Shown here: positions 7,873 through 16,465 of the stretch, in pieces | Layout: every line of letters begins with the position of its first letter | Numbering within the stretch: the stretch's first letter is position 1 | Assembly: GCF_004402235.1 (NCBI RefSeq) | Contig: NZ_SOFS01000012.1 | Location: forward strand, 62,001-126,000 | Direction: 5' to 3' | DNA: 64,000 nucleotides | Source: Cryobacterium glucosi | Lineage (GTDB): Bacteria; Actinomycetota; Actinomycetes; Actinomycetales; Microbacteriaceae | The notes under the pieces: generated by a model | Seen by the model: only the letters and a program-made list of their open reading frames with translations | What the model was told of the DNA's origin: nothing | Databases searched by the model: none | Translations under genes and position numbers: made by a program

Positions 7873-7878
7873 AACCTA
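7873..7878 (-). promoter_or_regulatory. -10 hexamer for leaderless ppgK transcript
   Basis: TAGGTT on the minus strand ends 7 nt before the ATG at 7865. It sits in the 17-bp gap between map and ppgK, so ppgK may have its own promoter in addition to read-through from map. Confidence 0.4.
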
Positions 7879-7882
7879 CCGT

Positions 7883-8749
7883 CTAGGGGAGGGTCAAGAC
7901 CTCTGCGCCGCGTTCGGTCACGACAAGGGTGTGCTCGAACTGGGCGGTGATGCTCTTGTCCCTGGTCGTCACGGTCCAGTCATCCGCCCACATGTCCCAG
8001 TCCGTTCCGCCGAGGGTGAGCATCGGCTCGATCGTGAAGACCATGCCGACCTCCATCACGGTGTCGTACTGCGGGGCGGAGTCGTAGTGGGGGACGATCA
8101 GGCCGGAGTGGAAGGCCTCGCCGACCCCGTGGCCGGTGAAGTCGCGAACGACGCCGTAGCCGAACCGCTTGGCGTATGACTCGATGGTCCGGCCGATCAC
8201 GTTGACCTGACGCCCGGGGGCGACGGCCTTGATACCGCGGGCGAGGGCCTCCTTCGTGCGTTCGACGAGGAGCGTCACCGCTTCGCTCGCCTCCCCGACG
8301 ATGAACGTGACGTTGGTGTCCCCGTGGACGCCGTTCTTGAAGGCGGTGATGTCGATGTTGACGATGTCTCCGTCTTCGAGGACTGTCGTGTCGGGGATGC
8401 CGTGGCAGATGACCTCGTTGACCGAGCTGCACAGCGACTTGGGATAGCCCCGGTAGCCGAGCGTGGAGGGGTACGCGTCATGCTCGATCAGGAATTGGTG
8501 TCCGATCCGGTCGAGTTCTTCCGTGGTCACGCCCGGGCGGATGCCCCGGCCGACGGCTTCGATCGCCTCCGCGGCGATCCGGCCGGCCTCACGGATCAGT
8601 TCGATCTTCGCGGCGGGGTAGACGTCGGAACCGGTGAATCGCGCCGGTGCGGCGTGGCCGACGTATTCCGGACGGGGGATCCTGGCGGGGACGGGACGGA
8701 TGGGGGATACCGGGCCTGGCAAGAGGTGACCGGCGGAATCCTTAGGCAT
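7883..8749 (-). CDS. map: Methionine aminopeptidase type I (MetAP1c)
   Basis: 288 aa from ATG 8749 ([12 protein letters not shown]). Removes the initiator methionine from nascent proteins. The pita-bread core has all five metal ligands in order: NIDIT (Asp), HGDTNVTF (Asp), [10 protein letters not shown] (His), TIEPML (Glu) and QFEHTLVV (Glu), with the substrate-contacting histidine in ICHGIPD. The first ~40 residues are a proline-rich extension ([19 protein letters not shown]), as in mycobacterial MetAP1c, thought to contact the ribosome. The start codon is 12 bp from the divergent ATG at 8762. An upstream in-frame start would overlap that gene and lacks similarity to the family. Confidence 0.95.
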   Translation of the reverse strand: MPKDSAGHLLPGPVSPIRPVPARIPRPEYVGHAAPARFTGSDVYPAAKIELIREAGRIAAEAIEAVGRGIRPGVTTEELDRIGHQFLIEHDAYPSTLGYRGYPKSLCSSVNEVICHGIPDTTVLEDGDIVNIDITAFKNGVHGDTNVTFIVGEASEAVTLLVERTKEALARGIKAVAPGRQVNVIGRTIESYAKRFGYGVVRDFTGHGVGEAFHSGLIVPHYDSAPQYDTVMEVGMVFTIEPMLTLGGTDWDMWADDWTVTTRDKSITAQFEHTLVVTERGAEVLTLP

Positions 8750-8754
8750 AGGAT
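8749..8754 (+). promoter_or_regulatory. -10 hexamer for leaderless 62-aa gene transcript
   Basis: TAGGAT lies 7 nt before the ATG at 8762. Its first base (8749) is the first base of the map start codon read on the other strand, so the two start sites interlock. Confidence 0.5.
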
Positions 8755-8756
8755 CT

Positions 8757-8762
8757 AGCTTA
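8757..8762 (-). promoter_or_regulatory. -10 hexamer for leaderless map transcript
   Basis: TAAGCT on the minus strand lies 7 nt before the map ATG at 8749. Its last base on the plus strand (8762) is the first base of the divergent start codon. Confidence 0.45.
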
Positions 8763-8950
8763 TGGCCGAAGATACTGAGCACCAGTTCTGGTACAACCTG
8801 CGCACGGGCGCCGTCGAGGAGGGAATGGTCTCTCTCGCCGTCGATCGGGTCGGGCCGTTCGCCACCCGCGACGAGGCAGCCCACGCACTGGAGAAGCTCC
8901 GCGCGAACAGCGCGAAATGGTCGGCGGAGGACGCTGCGGAGGACCGCTGA
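8762..8950 (+). CDS. Small SPOR-like conserved actinobacterial protein
   Basis: 62 aa, acidic and soluble. The sequence reads [39 protein letters not shown]: an aromatic FWYN strand, a turn with VGPF, and a helix beginning [12 protein letters not shown]. That beta-alpha pattern with GPF-T-x-x-EA is the half-motif of SPOR-like domains, and proteins of this length are commonly annotated as SPOR domain-containing in actinobacteria. A single half-repeat is too short for a full peptidoglycan-binding SPOR fold, so binding is uncertain. It is divergent from map with interlocking leaderless starts and ends 3 bp before the panB stop on the opposite strand. Confidence 0.8.
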   Translation: MAEDTEHQFWYNLRTGAVEEGMVSLAVDRVGPFATRDEAAHALEKLRANSAKWSAEDAAEDR

Positions 8951-8953
8951 CAG

Positions 8954-9826
8954 CTATTCGTAGCTGTGTTCCGGCCCGGGGTACACGCCGCTCTCGACGT
9001 CTGACTTGAACTGGTGCACGGCATCCGTGAGGACGCTGCGCACGTTGGCGTACTGCCGCACGAAACGCGGCACGCGGCCCTCGGTCATGCCGGCGAAGTC
9101 TGTCCAGACCAGCAGCTGGCCGTCGACGTCTGGTCCTGCCCCCACACCGATCGTCGGGATCTCGAGCTTGCTGGTGACCTCCGCGGCCACGGTCGCCGGA
9201 ACCATTTCGAGGACGACGGCGAACGCGCCGGCGTCCTGCACGGCGAGGGCGTCTTCGAGGAGTTTCTCCGCGGCGTCGCCGCGGCCCTGGATGATGTGGC
9301 CGCCGAGACCGTGTTCGCTCTGCGGTGTGAAACCGATGTGGGCCATCACGGGGATACCGCTCGTCACGATTCTCTTGATCTGCTTGTGGCTGCGCACCCC
9401 GCCCTCGAGCTTGACCGCGTGGGCCTGTGCTTCCTTCATGAACCGCACTGCGGTGTGGAGGGCCTCCGTCTGGCCGGTCTCGTAGGAGCCGAAGGGCATG
9501 TCAGCGACGACAAGGGCGCGGGTGACGGCGCGGGCGACTGCACGGGTGAGCGGGATCAGCTCGTCGACGGTGACGGGAAGAGTGGTCTCGTAGCCGAAGA
9601 CATTGTTCCCCGCCGAGTCTCCGACCAGGAGGAAATCGATCCCGGCCTGGTCGAAAATCTGCGCCGTGAGCATGTCGTAGCTGGTCAGGCCCGTAATCGG
9701 GATTCCATGCTGTTTCGCGTTCGAGAAATGGCGGGTCCGCACCCGCTTGGGTCCTGCGGGGGCGGGAACGAAGGGATTCAGGTCATTGACGGAACGGGGA
9801 GCATCTGACGCGGTCGACTCTGGCAT
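8954..9826 (-). CDS. panB: Ketopantoate hydroxymethyltransferase
   Basis: 290 aa from ATG 9826 (MPESTASDAPRS). First committed enzyme of pantothenate/CoA biosynthesis: transfers a hydroxymethyl group from 5,10-methylenetetrahydrofolate to 2-oxoisovalerate. Signature segments are the ITGLTSYDMLTAQ opening of the TIM barrel, the Mg2+-binding VGDSAGN, the DMPFGSYE loop, KLEGG, PVMAHIGFTPQS and the late IGVGAGPDVDGQLLVW. The first ~35 residues are a variable extension. A TACACT hexamer 6 nt upstream fixes this start. No other pan genes are nearby; it stands between the 62-aa gene and glnA2. Confidence 0.96.
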   Translation of the reverse strand: MPESTASDAPRSVNDLNPFVPAPAGPKRVRTRHFSNAKQHGIPITGLTSYDMLTAQIFDQAGIDFLLVGDSAGNNVFGYETTLPVTVDELIPLTRAVARAVTRALVVADMPFGSYETGQTEALHTAVRFMKEAQAHAVKLEGGVRSHKQIKRIVTSGIPVMAHIGFTPQSEHGLGGHIIQGRGDAAEKLLEDALAVQDAGAFAVVLEMVPATVAAEVTSKLEIPTIGVGAGPDVDGQLLVWTDFAGMTEGRVPRFVRQYANVRSVLTDAVHQFKSDVESGVYPGPEHSYE

Positions 9827-9832
9827 GCCTCC

Positions 9833-9838
9833 AGTGTA
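9833..9838 (-). promoter_or_regulatory. -10 hexamer for leaderless panB transcript
   Basis: TACACT on the minus strand ends 6 nt before the ATG at 9826. The intervening GGAGGC could double as a ribosome binding signal, but it is too close to the start for a normal leader. Confidence 0.45.
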
Positions 9839-9926
9839 GCCAGCGGCCGATTCCGCCCGCCGGGGCCGTTTTCGCACGCGAGGTCACGACAGCCAGTAAC
9901 CTAGTGATCAACAAGAAAGGGCGTGG

Positions 9927-11264
9927 ATGGACAAGCAGCGCGACTTCGTTCTTCGTACCATCGAGGAACGGGGCATCAAGTTCATTCGTCTCTGGTTCAC
10001 GGACGTCGTCGGCACCCTGAAATCGGTGGCGATCGCACCGGCCGAGGTCGAGGGCGCATTCGCAGAGGGTCTCGGTTTTGACGGCTCGGCCATCGAGGGC
10101 CTGACCCGGTCCTTCGAAGCGGATGTCCTCGCACATCCGGATCCCACAACGTTCCAGATTCTGCCGTGGCGGGGCGAAGTCGACCCGACCGCACGCATGT
10201 TCTGCGATATCACGACCCCCGACGGGCAGCCCGCGGTTGCCGACCCGCGCAACGTGCTCAAGCGCACGCTTGCGAAAGCGGCGGATCGCGGCTTCACGTT
10301 CTACACGCATCCTGAAATCGAGTTCTACCTCCTGAAGTCGTCGAAGTTCGGCAAGGACGGGCCGGTGCCCGTCGACTCCGCCGGATACTTCGACAACGTC
10401 CCCGGCGGAACGGCCCACGACTTCCGGCGGCGTTCCGTGCGGATGCTCGAGGAGCTCGGCATTTCGGTGGAGTTCAGCCACCACGAGGCCGGCCCCGGCC
10501 AGAACGAGATCGACCTCCGGTATGCGGACGCCCTCTCGACGGCCGACAACATCATGACTTTCCGCACGGTCATCAAGGAGGTCGCTATCGAGCAGGGCGT
10601 CTACGCGACGTTCATGCCGAAGCCGATGTCCGACCAGCCTGGCTCGGGCATGCACACCCACCTGTCCCTCTTCGAGGGCGAGACGAACGCCTTCTACGAG
10701 GCGGGCGCGCAGTACCAGCTGTCCCGCACCGGGCGTCAGTTCATCGCCGGCCTGCTCAAGCACGCACCGGAGATCACGGCAGTCACGAACCAGTTCGTGA
10801 ACTCGTACAAGCGGCTCTGGGGCGGGGATGAGGCGCCGAGCTTCGTCTGCTGGGGCCACAACAACCGGTCCGCGCTGATCCGCGTGCCGCTGTACAAGCC
10901 GAACAAGGGCAACAGCTCCCGCATCGAATACCGGGCGATCGACTCCGCAGCGAACCCGTACCTCGCATACTCGCTCATGCTCGCTGCCGGCCTCAAGGGC
11001 ATCGAAGAGGGCTACGAGCTGCCTCCGGAAGCCGAGGACAACGTCTGGGGGCTCAGCGACACCGAGCGCCGCGCACTCGGTTACCGCCAGCTGCCGGCGA
11101 GCCTCGACCACGCCATCCAGTTCATGGAGGAATCCGAACTCGTCGCCGAGACCCTGGGCGAGCACGTGTTCAACTACGTGCTGCTCAACAAACGGCAGGA
11201 GTGGAAGGAGTACCGCTCCCAGGTCACTCCATTCGAGCTGCAAAAGAACCTCGAGATGTTGTAG
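9927..11264 (+). CDS. glnA2: Glutamine synthetase, GlnA2 type
   Basis: 445 aa, ~30 residues shorter than GlnA1 at 14369-15793. The GS fold is clear: LWFTDVVGTLKSVAI at the N-terminus, FDGSAIEG, the metal-binding HPEIEFYLL, the NEIDLRYADAL segment, ATP-site GSGMHTHLSLF and glutamate-site NSYKRL and NRSALIRVP. The region corresponding to the adenylylation loop reads EEGYELPPEAEDNVWGL and so keeps a tyrosine-containing segment, although GlnA2 enzymes are not always adenylylated. Ribosome binding site AAAGGG precedes the ATG. glnE starts 6 bp after the stop, so the two are co-transcribed. GlnA2 in other actinobacteria is usually a secondary synthetase; its role here may be glutamine or gamma-glutamyl-amine synthesis. 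Confidence 0.93.
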   Translation: MDKQRDFVLRTIEERGIKFIRLWFTDVVGTLKSVAIAPAEVEGAFAEGLGFDGSAIEGLTRSFEADVLAHPDPTTFQILPWRGEVDPTARMFCDITTPDGQPAVADPRNVLKRTLAKAADRGFTFYTHPEIEFYLLKSSKFGKDGPVPVDSAGYFDNVPGGTAHDFRRRSVRMLEELGISVEFSHHEAGPGQNEIDLRYADALSTADNIMTFRTVIKEVAIEQGVYATFMPKPMSDQPGSGMHTHLSLFEGETNAFYEAGAQYQLSRTGRQFIAGLLKHAPEITAVTNQFVNSYKRLWGGDEAPSFVCWGHNNRSALIRVPLYKPNKGNSSRIEYRAIDSAANPYLAYSLMLAAGLKGIEEGYELPPEAEDNVWGLSDTERRALGYRQLPASLDHAIQFMEESELVAETLGEHVFNYVLLNKRQEWKEYRSQVTPFELQKNLEML

Positions 11265-11270
11265 CGCACG

Positions 11271-14200
11271 ATGGCGCGAGAGGCGCTGACCCTCACCGAA
11301 CTTGCGAGGGTCGGCTTCGCTGAACTCGGTGAGGTCCGGGCGTGCCTCGACGAGGTCGTCACCAGGGGCGGGCCCGATTCGGCAGAACTCTTGCCGTTGC
11401 TCGCCCGCACGGCGAGCCCGGACGCAGCACTCTCCGGCCTGATCGCCCTGCTGCGGCAGGCACCGGCGGAGCTCCTGGCCCTCCTGGCCTGCCCGGGCGC
11501 TCCGCTGCGCCTCCTGCTCGTGCTCGGCGCGTCCCGCGGCCTGACCGATTTCTTCCTGCGGCACCCGGAGGAGCTCGGCGTCCTGGCCACCCGCTCACGG
11601 TCCCTTCCCGGCCCCGAGGAACTCACCAGGGATCTGCTCGCCTCGGTCGGGGCCGTCGACGGCTTCGCTGCCCTCGTCGACGACGCCGGCTGGGTTGCGC
11701 TCCGGGTGCGGTACCGGCGGAGGCTCGCGGAGGTCGCCGCTTTCGATCTCGAACAGGCTGACCCCGTCGCCGGCCTTGACGGTGTCGCCAGGGCGCTGTC
11801 CGATCTCGCCGCCGCCGCGCTGGAGGGGTCCCTCGCCGTCGCGCGAACGATGGTGGCTGCCCCCGTTGCCGCCCCTGGCGTCTTCCCCGTCGACCAGGTG
11901 CGCTCCACCCGGCTCGCCGTGATCGGCATGGGCAAGGCCGGGGCGAGGGAGCTCAACTACGTCAGCGACGTCGACGTCATCTTCGTCGCGGAAGCAGACC
12001 CCGAAACCGGGCTCGAGTCCGGTCGTGCGGTCGACATCGCAACCAGGCTTGCGATCCTGCTGATGCGCGGCCTCAACCAGCCGACGCTCGAACCCGAACT
12101 CTGGGAGGTCGACCCGAACCTGCGTCCAGAGGGAAAGTCGGGGGCGCTCGTGCGTTCCCTCGACTCACACATCGCGTATTACGAGCGGTGGGCGAAGAGC
12201 TGGGAATTCCAGGCCCTGCTCAAGGCGAGGCCGCTCGCCGGCCATGCCGGGCTCGGTGAACGGTACCTCGCCGCGGTCGGTCCGAAGGTGTGGACGAGCG
12301 CCAGCCGGGAGAACTTCGTCGAGTCTGTGCAGCGGATGCGGGAACGGGTGACCGACAACATCCCCGACGACGAGGTCGATGTCCAGCTCAAGCTCGGCCC
12401 CGGCGGGCTGCGCGACATCGAGTTCACCGTGCAGCTCCTCCAGCTCGTTCACGGCCAGGCCGACGAAGACGTGCGACAGGCCGGCACCCTCCCCGCACTC
12501 GCGGCCCTCGCCGAGTCCGGCTACGTCGGTCGCGCGGAAGCGGCGGAATTCTCGCAGGACTACCGGATCCTCCGGTTGATGGAACACCGCCTGCAGCTCT
12601 ACCGCCTGCGACGTACCCACCTCGTGCCGCGCGACGAGGCGAGCCTGCGCATCCTCGCCCGGGCGACCGGACTCGCCTCGGGAGCCGCCCAGCTCAGCAC
12701 GCGCTGGGCGGACACCAAACACCGGGTGCGTGGACTGCACGAGCGCCTCTTCTACCGGCCTTTGCTCTCCGCCGTTGCCGCGCTGCCAGATGGTGAGCTC
12801 GTTCTCACGAGCGCGCAGGCCGAGGCCAGGCTCGCGGCGATCGGTTTCCGCGACACCAAGGGCGCCTTCGCCCACATCGCCGCGCTCACCGGGGGCGTTT
12901 CCCGTCGGGCGACGATCCAGCGCCACCTCCTTCCCGTCCTCCTGCAGTGGTTCTCCGAGGGTGCCGACCCCGACTACGGCCTGTTGGCCTTTCGGCGCCT
13001 CAGCGACAGCCTCGGGTCGACCTACTGGTTCCTGCGGATGCTTCGTGACTCCTCCGGCGCCGCCGAACGGCTGACCCGGGTGCTGTCCTCGTCCCGGTTC
13101 GTCGGCGAACTCCTCGAAACCATTCCGGAGTCGGTCGCATGGCTCGAGAACGAGAACGACCTGCGTCCGCGGCCCCTCGCCGTGCTGCGCGCAGAGTCCC
13201 GCGCGGTCCTGGCACGCCACCAGACGCCGGAAGCAGCGGCATCCGTCCTCCGTACGGCGCGGCGCCGCGAGATCCTGCGCCTGGCCTTCTCGTCCATCCT
13301 CGGCAGGATCAGCATCGACCAGCTCGCGACGGGCCTGACCGACGTCACCGCGACCGTGATCGAGGGCGTCACCGCGGCGATCCGCGGCACCGGCCTCCGG
13401 GGCGAGCCCGACGGCGACGCGGACGGCATCGAGTTCGCCGTGATCGGCATGGGCCGGTTCGGGGGAGCCGAGCTGGGCTTCGGGTCCGACGCCGACGTGA
13501 TGTACGTGTTCCGGGCCGGAAAACTTACCGGCGAGGCCGCGCATGCCCGGGCGATGTTCATCGCGAGGGAACTCAAACGCCTCACCGAGGACAGCCGCCT
13601 GCCGCTCGACCTCGACCTCGGGCTGCGCCCGGAGGGCAAGAACGGGCCCGTCGCCCGATCCCTCGACTCGTACGAGGCGTACTACCGGCGCTGGTCGCTG
13701 ACCTGGGAGGCGCAGGCGCTGCTGCGGGGCAGGGGCGTCGCCGGCGATGCCCGGCTGCTTGCCGACTTCGAGACCCTCGCGGACTCGGTTCGTTTCCCGC
13801 TCGCGATCGACGACCAGGCTGTCCGGGAGATCAAACGGATGAAGGCCCGCGTCGAGAAGGAACGGTTACCGCAGGGCGCAGACCCGAACCGGCACCTCAA
13901 GCTCGGCCGCGGATCGCTCAGCGACGTCGAGTGGTTCGTCCAGCTGTTGCAGTTGCAGCACGCCGCGGCGATCCCCGAGCTGCGCACGCACTCGACCCTC
14001 GGTGCACTGCACGCCGCCGCCAGGGCCGGGCTCGTGAGCGACTCGGATGCCGAGACCCTCCGGGCGGCGTGGATCTTCGCCTCCCGCTGCCGGTCCGCGA
14101 TGACCCTGTGGATGAACCGGACTGCGGACACCCTCCCGACCGACCGCATCCAGCTCGAGGGCATCGCCCGCATCCTCGAATACCCGCCGGGCTCCGCCAA

Positions 14201-14303
14201 CCGGCTCGAAGACGACTACCTCGCCGTCACCCGGCGCGCCCGCGCCGTGTTCGAGCGTCGCTTCTACGGCCCCGTCGAACACGCGGGCCCGTTCGCCGGC
14301 TGA
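11271..14303 (+). CDS. glnE: Glutamine synthetase adenylyltransferase/adenylyl-removing enzyme
   Basis: 1010 aa, full length for the family. It has two nucleotidyltransferase-type halves. The N-terminal half has AVIGMGKAGARELNYVSDVDVIFV near residues 210-245 (deadenylylase side) and the C-terminal half has AVIGMGRFGGAELGFGSDADVMYVF near 720-750 (adenylylase side), each with the paired aspartates SDxD. Each is followed by a helical partner domain beginning LRPEGKSG or LRPEGKNG. The enzyme switches GlnA1 off and on by modifying one tyrosine in response to nitrogen status. It lies between glnA2 (6 bp upstream) and the convergent glnA1, its likely substrate. Confidence 0.96.
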   Translation: MAREALTLTELARVGFAELGEVRACLDEVVTRGGPDSAELLPLLARTASPDAALSGLIALLRQAPAELLALLACPGAPLRLLLVLGASRGLTDFFLRHPEELGVLATRSRSLPGPEELTRDLLASVGAVDGFAALVDDAGWVALRVRYRRRLAEVAAFDLEQADPVAGLDGVARALSDLAAAALEGSLAVARTMVAAPVAAPGVFPVDQVRSTRLAVIGMGKAGARELNYVSDVDVIFVAEADPETGLESGRAVDIATRLAILLMRGLNQPTLEPELWEVDPNLRPEGKSGALVRSLDSHIAYYERWAKSWEFQALLKARPLAGHAGLGERYLAAVGPKVWTSASRENFVESVQRMRERVTDNIPDDEVDVQLKLGPGGLRDIEFTVQLLQLVHGQADEDVRQAGTLPALAALAESGYVGRAEAAEFSQDYRILRLMEHRLQLYRLRRTHLVPRDEASLRILARATGLASGAAQLSTRWADTKHRVRGLHERLFYRPLLSAVAALPDGELVLTSAQAEARLAAIGFRDTKGAFAHIAALTGGVSRRATIQRHLLPVLLQWFSEGADPDYGLLAFRRLSDSLGSTYWFLRMLRDSSGAAERLTRVLSSSRFVGELLETIPESVAWLENENDLRPRPLAVLRAESRAVLARHQTPEAAASVLRTARRREILRLAFSSILGRISIDQLATGLTDVTATVIEGVTAAIRGTGLRGEPDGDADGIEFAVIGMGRFGGAELGFGSDADVMYVFRAGKLTGEAAHARAMFIARELKRLTEDSRLPLDLDLGLRPEGKNGPVARSLDSYEAYYRRWSLTWEAQALLRGRGVAGDARLLADFETLADSVRFPLAIDDQAVREIKRMKARVEKERLPQGADPNRHLKLGRGSLSDVEWFVQLLQLQHAAAIPELRTHSTLGALHAAARAGLVSDSDAETLRAAWIFASRCRSAMTLWMNRTADTLPTDRIQLEGIARILEYPPGSANRLEDDYLAVTRRARAVFERRFYGPVEHAGPFAG

Positions 14304-14316
14304 CCGGGGAACGACG

Positions 14317-14348
14317 AACGGGCCGTACCCCGAGAGGTACGACCCGTT
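14317..14348. terminator. Bidirectional terminator between glnE and glnA1
   Basis: AACGGGCCGTACC (14317-14329) pairs with GGTACGACCCGTT (14336-14348) around a 6-nt loop; 12 of 13 pairs are Watson-Crick and one is a mismatch. It lies between two convergent stop codons. No strong U tract follows on either strand. Confidence 0.75.
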
Positions 14349-14368
14349 AGGGTCAGGCTCGGTGCGGT

Positions 14369-15793
14369 TTAGACCCCGTAGTACAGTTCGTACTCGAACG
14401 GGTGCGGACGCTGCGCGAGCGGCTTGATTTCCTGCTCGCGCTTGAAGCTGACCCAGGTCTCGATCAGTTCGGGCGTGAACACGTTGCCGGCGAGGAGGAA
14501 GTCGTGGTCGGCTTCGAGGGCCAGCAGCGCCTCCTCGAGGGAAGCGGGAACCTGCGGGATGTTCTTGGCTTCTTCGGGCGGGAGCTCGTAGAGGTCCTTG
14601 TCGACCGGCTCGTGCGGCTCGATCCGGTTCTTGATCCCGTCGAGGCCGGCCATCAGCTGGGCGGCGAAGGCGAGGTACGGGTTGCCGGAGGCGTCGGGCG
14701 CGCGGAACTCGATGCGCTTGGCCTTCGGGTTGGTGCCCGTGATCGGGATGCGGATCGAGGCCGAGCGGTTACCGGCAGAGTAGACCAGGTTGACCGGGGC
14801 TTCGAAGCCGGGGACGAGGCGGTGGTACGAGTTCACCGAGGGGTTGGTGAACGCGAGGACGGCCGGGGCGTGCTTGAGCAGGCCGCCGATGTACCAGCGG
14901 GCGATGTCGGAGAGTCCGCCGTAGCCGGCCTCGTCGTAGAACAACGGCTTGCCGCCGGACCAGAGGGACTGGTGGGTGTGCATGCCGGAACCGTTGTCGC
15001 CGAAGAGCGGCTTGGGCATGAACGTCGCCGTCTTGCCCCACTCGTGTGCCGTGTTCTTCACGATGTACTTGAACTTGAGCAGGTCGTCCGCCGCGTGGAC
15101 CATGGTGTCGAAGCGGTAGTTGATCTCGCCCTGTCCGCCGGTGCCGACCTCGTGGTGGCTGCGCTCGAGGATCAGGCCTGCGTCGATGAGCTTGAGGCAG
15201 ATGTCGTCACGCATGTCGACGTGCTGGTCGACGGGGCTGACGGGGAAGTATCCGCCCTTGTACGGGGTCTTGTTGGCGAGGTTGCCGCCCTCTTCCTTCT
15301 TGCCGGAGTTCCAGGCGCCTTCGCTGGAGTCCACGGCGTAGAAGCTCGAGTACTGGTTCACTTCATAACGCACGTCGTCGAAGATGTAGAACTCGGCTTC
15401 GGGGGCGAAGAACGCGGTGTCGGCGATGCCGGTCGACTCGAGGTACTTCTCGGCCTTCTTCGCGACCTGGCGGGGATCCTTGGAGTAGATCTCACCGTTG
15501 CGCGGGTTGTAGATGTCGAAAAGCATAATGAGCGTGCGTTCGGCGCGGAAGGCATCGACGTATGCCGTCGTCACGTCCGGGATGAGCTGCATGTCCGACT
15601 CGTGGATGGACGCGAAGCCGCGGATCGACGAACCGTCGAACATCTGCCCGACCGTGAAGAATTCCTCATCGACGGTCGACGCGGGGATGTTGAAGTGCTG
15701 CTGCACACCAGGAAGATCGGTGAAGCGAATGTCAAGAAACTTGACGTCAGTGTCCTTGATGAACTTGAGTACTTCTGACGAATCGCGGAACAT
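14369..15793 (-). CDS. glnA: Glutamine synthetase type I (GlnA1)
   Basis: 474 aa, the standard length of dodecameric type I-beta GS. Key motifs: [10 protein letters not shown], the ATP/metal residues of [24 protein letters not shown], the active-site [12 protein letters not shown], and [16 protein letters not shown]. The adenylylation loop is [17 protein letters not shown]; the tyrosine in it is the expected target of GlnE, which lies just across the terminator. It carries out ATP-dependent ammonium assimilation into glutamine. The upstream region on its own strand (15872-15909) holds a tandem GlnR-type operator, so transcription is probably controlled by nitrogen supply as well as by adenylylation. 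Strong sequence conservation makes this call certain. Confidence 0.97.
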   Translation of the reverse strand: MFRDSSEVLKFIKDTDVKFLDIRFTDLPGVQQHFNIPASTVDEEFFTVGQMFDGSSIRGFASIHESDMQLIPDVTTAYVDAFRAERTLIMLFDIYNPRNGEIYSKDPRQVAKKAEKYLESTGIADTAFFAPEAEFYIFDDVRYEVNQYSSFYAVDSSEGAWNSGKKEEGGNLANKTPYKGGYFPVSPVDQHVDMRDDICLKLIDAGLILERSHHEVGTGGQGEINYRFDTMVHAADDLLKFKYIVKNTAHEWGKTATFMPKPLFGDNGSGMHTHQSLWSGGKPLFYDEAGYGGLSDIARWYIGGLLKHAPAVLAFTNPSVNSYHRLVPGFEAPVNLVYSAGNRSASIRIPITGTNPKAKRIEFRAPDASGNPYLAFAAQLMAGLDGIKNRIEPHEPVDKDLYELPPEEAKNIPQVPASLEEALLALEADHDFLLAGNVFTPELIETWVSFKREQEIKPLAQRPHPFEYELYYGV

Positions 15794-15871
15794 GCGGTTT
15801 TACTCCAAACGACGAGGGCGTTAATGACAGAAAGTCGCGCACGGCGGCTACCCAGAGAGTATTACGGCAGC

Positions 15872-15909
15872 ATTACTCAACTGTGACGACTTTGTTTCTC
15901 ACATGTTAC
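15872..15909 (-). promoter_or_regulatory. Double GlnR-type operator upstream of glnA1
   Basis: Read on the minus strand: GTAAC (15909-15905), 6 nt, GAAAC (15898-15894), 6 nt, GTCAC (15887-15883), 6 nt, GTAAT (15876-15872). This is the actinobacterial GlnR pattern gTnAC-N6-GaAAC-N6 repeated twice at the same 22-bp period; the last half-site is the weakest. It is 79 bp upstream of the glnA1 ATG. GlnR is an OmpR-type orphan regulator that activates or represses nitrogen genes. The first half-site is about 16 bp from the -10 of the divergent RDD gene, so that gene could also be affected. Confidence 0.7.
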
Positions 15910-15925
15910 AGGCGGGGCCCTTGGC

Positions 15926-15931
15926 TAGGAT
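15926..15931 (+). promoter_or_regulatory. -10 hexamer for leaderless RDD gene
   Basis: TAGGAT ends 6 nt before the GTG at 15938. A GlnR-type half-site lies immediately upstream, in the region where the -35 would be. Confidence 0.5.
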
Positions 15932-15937
15932 CATCCC

Positions 15938-16381
15938 GTGCCTCCCTCTGCCTCGCAACCGACCACCTTCGGACAGCTCCCGCCGAGCAGATGGCCGGGG
16001 GAGCGACTCGGGCTTCCCGACGCCGGCCCACTGTCCATCGGCCGCGCCGGGCGACGGATGCTGGGACTCCTGATCGACTATGCCCTCGCGATGGCGCTGG
16101 CATTCACGGTGTTCCGCTATACGTTCCTCGACTACAACGGTTTTGTCGTGACCGGGACCTATGTCCTGCTCCAGGTCGTGTTCATCCCGACGATCGGCGG
16201 CAGCATCGGCCACCGCCTCGTCGGACTCCGGGTGATCCCCCTCGCGGGCGGCTGGGTCGGTCCGTGGCGGCCGATTGTGCGTTCCGTGCTTCTCGGCCTG
16301 GCATTGCCCGCACTGGTCTGGGACTCCGACCAGCGCGGCTTCCACGACAAGGTCGCCGGAACCGTCCTCGTCCGCGGCTGA
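15938..16381 (+). CDS. RDD family membrane protein
   Basis: 147 aa, GTG start. RDD proteins are small membrane proteins named for conserved Arg-Asp-Asp. Here the opening Arg is in IGRAGRRMLGLLIDYALAMALA with the Asp in the first membrane helix, and the last Asp is in WDSDQRGFHDKVAGTVLV. Three hydrophobic segments are seen: residues ~43-60, ~68-90 and ~110-128. The segment GGSIGHRLVGLRVI between the second and third is conserved in RDD proteins. The family is linked to ion/solute exchange in a few bacteria, but the role in actinobacteria is unknown. It is divergent from glnA1 and converges with DUF4191 across a strong terminator. Confidence 0.85.
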   Translation: MPPSASQPTTFGQLPPSRWPGERLGLPDAGPLSIGRAGRRMLGLLIDYALAMALAFTVFRYTFLDYNGFVVTGTYVLLQVVFIPTIGGSIGHRLVGLRVIPLAGGWVGPWRPIVRSVLLGLALPALVWDSDQRGFHDKVAGTVLVRG

Positions 16382-16404
16382 GCCGCGCGCCGACAGGCAG
16401 ACGC

Positions 16405-16437
16405 AAGAACCCCTCGTCGTGACGACGAGGGGTTCTT
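16405..16437. terminator. Bidirectional terminator between RDD gene and DUF4191
   Basis: AAGAACCCCTCGTC (16405-16418) and GACGAGGGGTTCTT (16424-16437) form a perfect 14-bp stem with a 5-nt loop. It starts 23 bp after the RDD stop and ends 28 bp before the DUF4191 stop on the other strand. It has AA/TT ends that give short U runs in both transcripts. Confidence 0.85.
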
Positions 16438-16465
16438 GACGTACGGAATGGATGGGTGGACGCGC

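Noticed and set aside
9890..9926. GlnR site upstream of glnA2
   Set aside because: One GTAAC half-site is present at about 9896, but the partner 6 nt on reads ATCAA, which does not match GaAAC.
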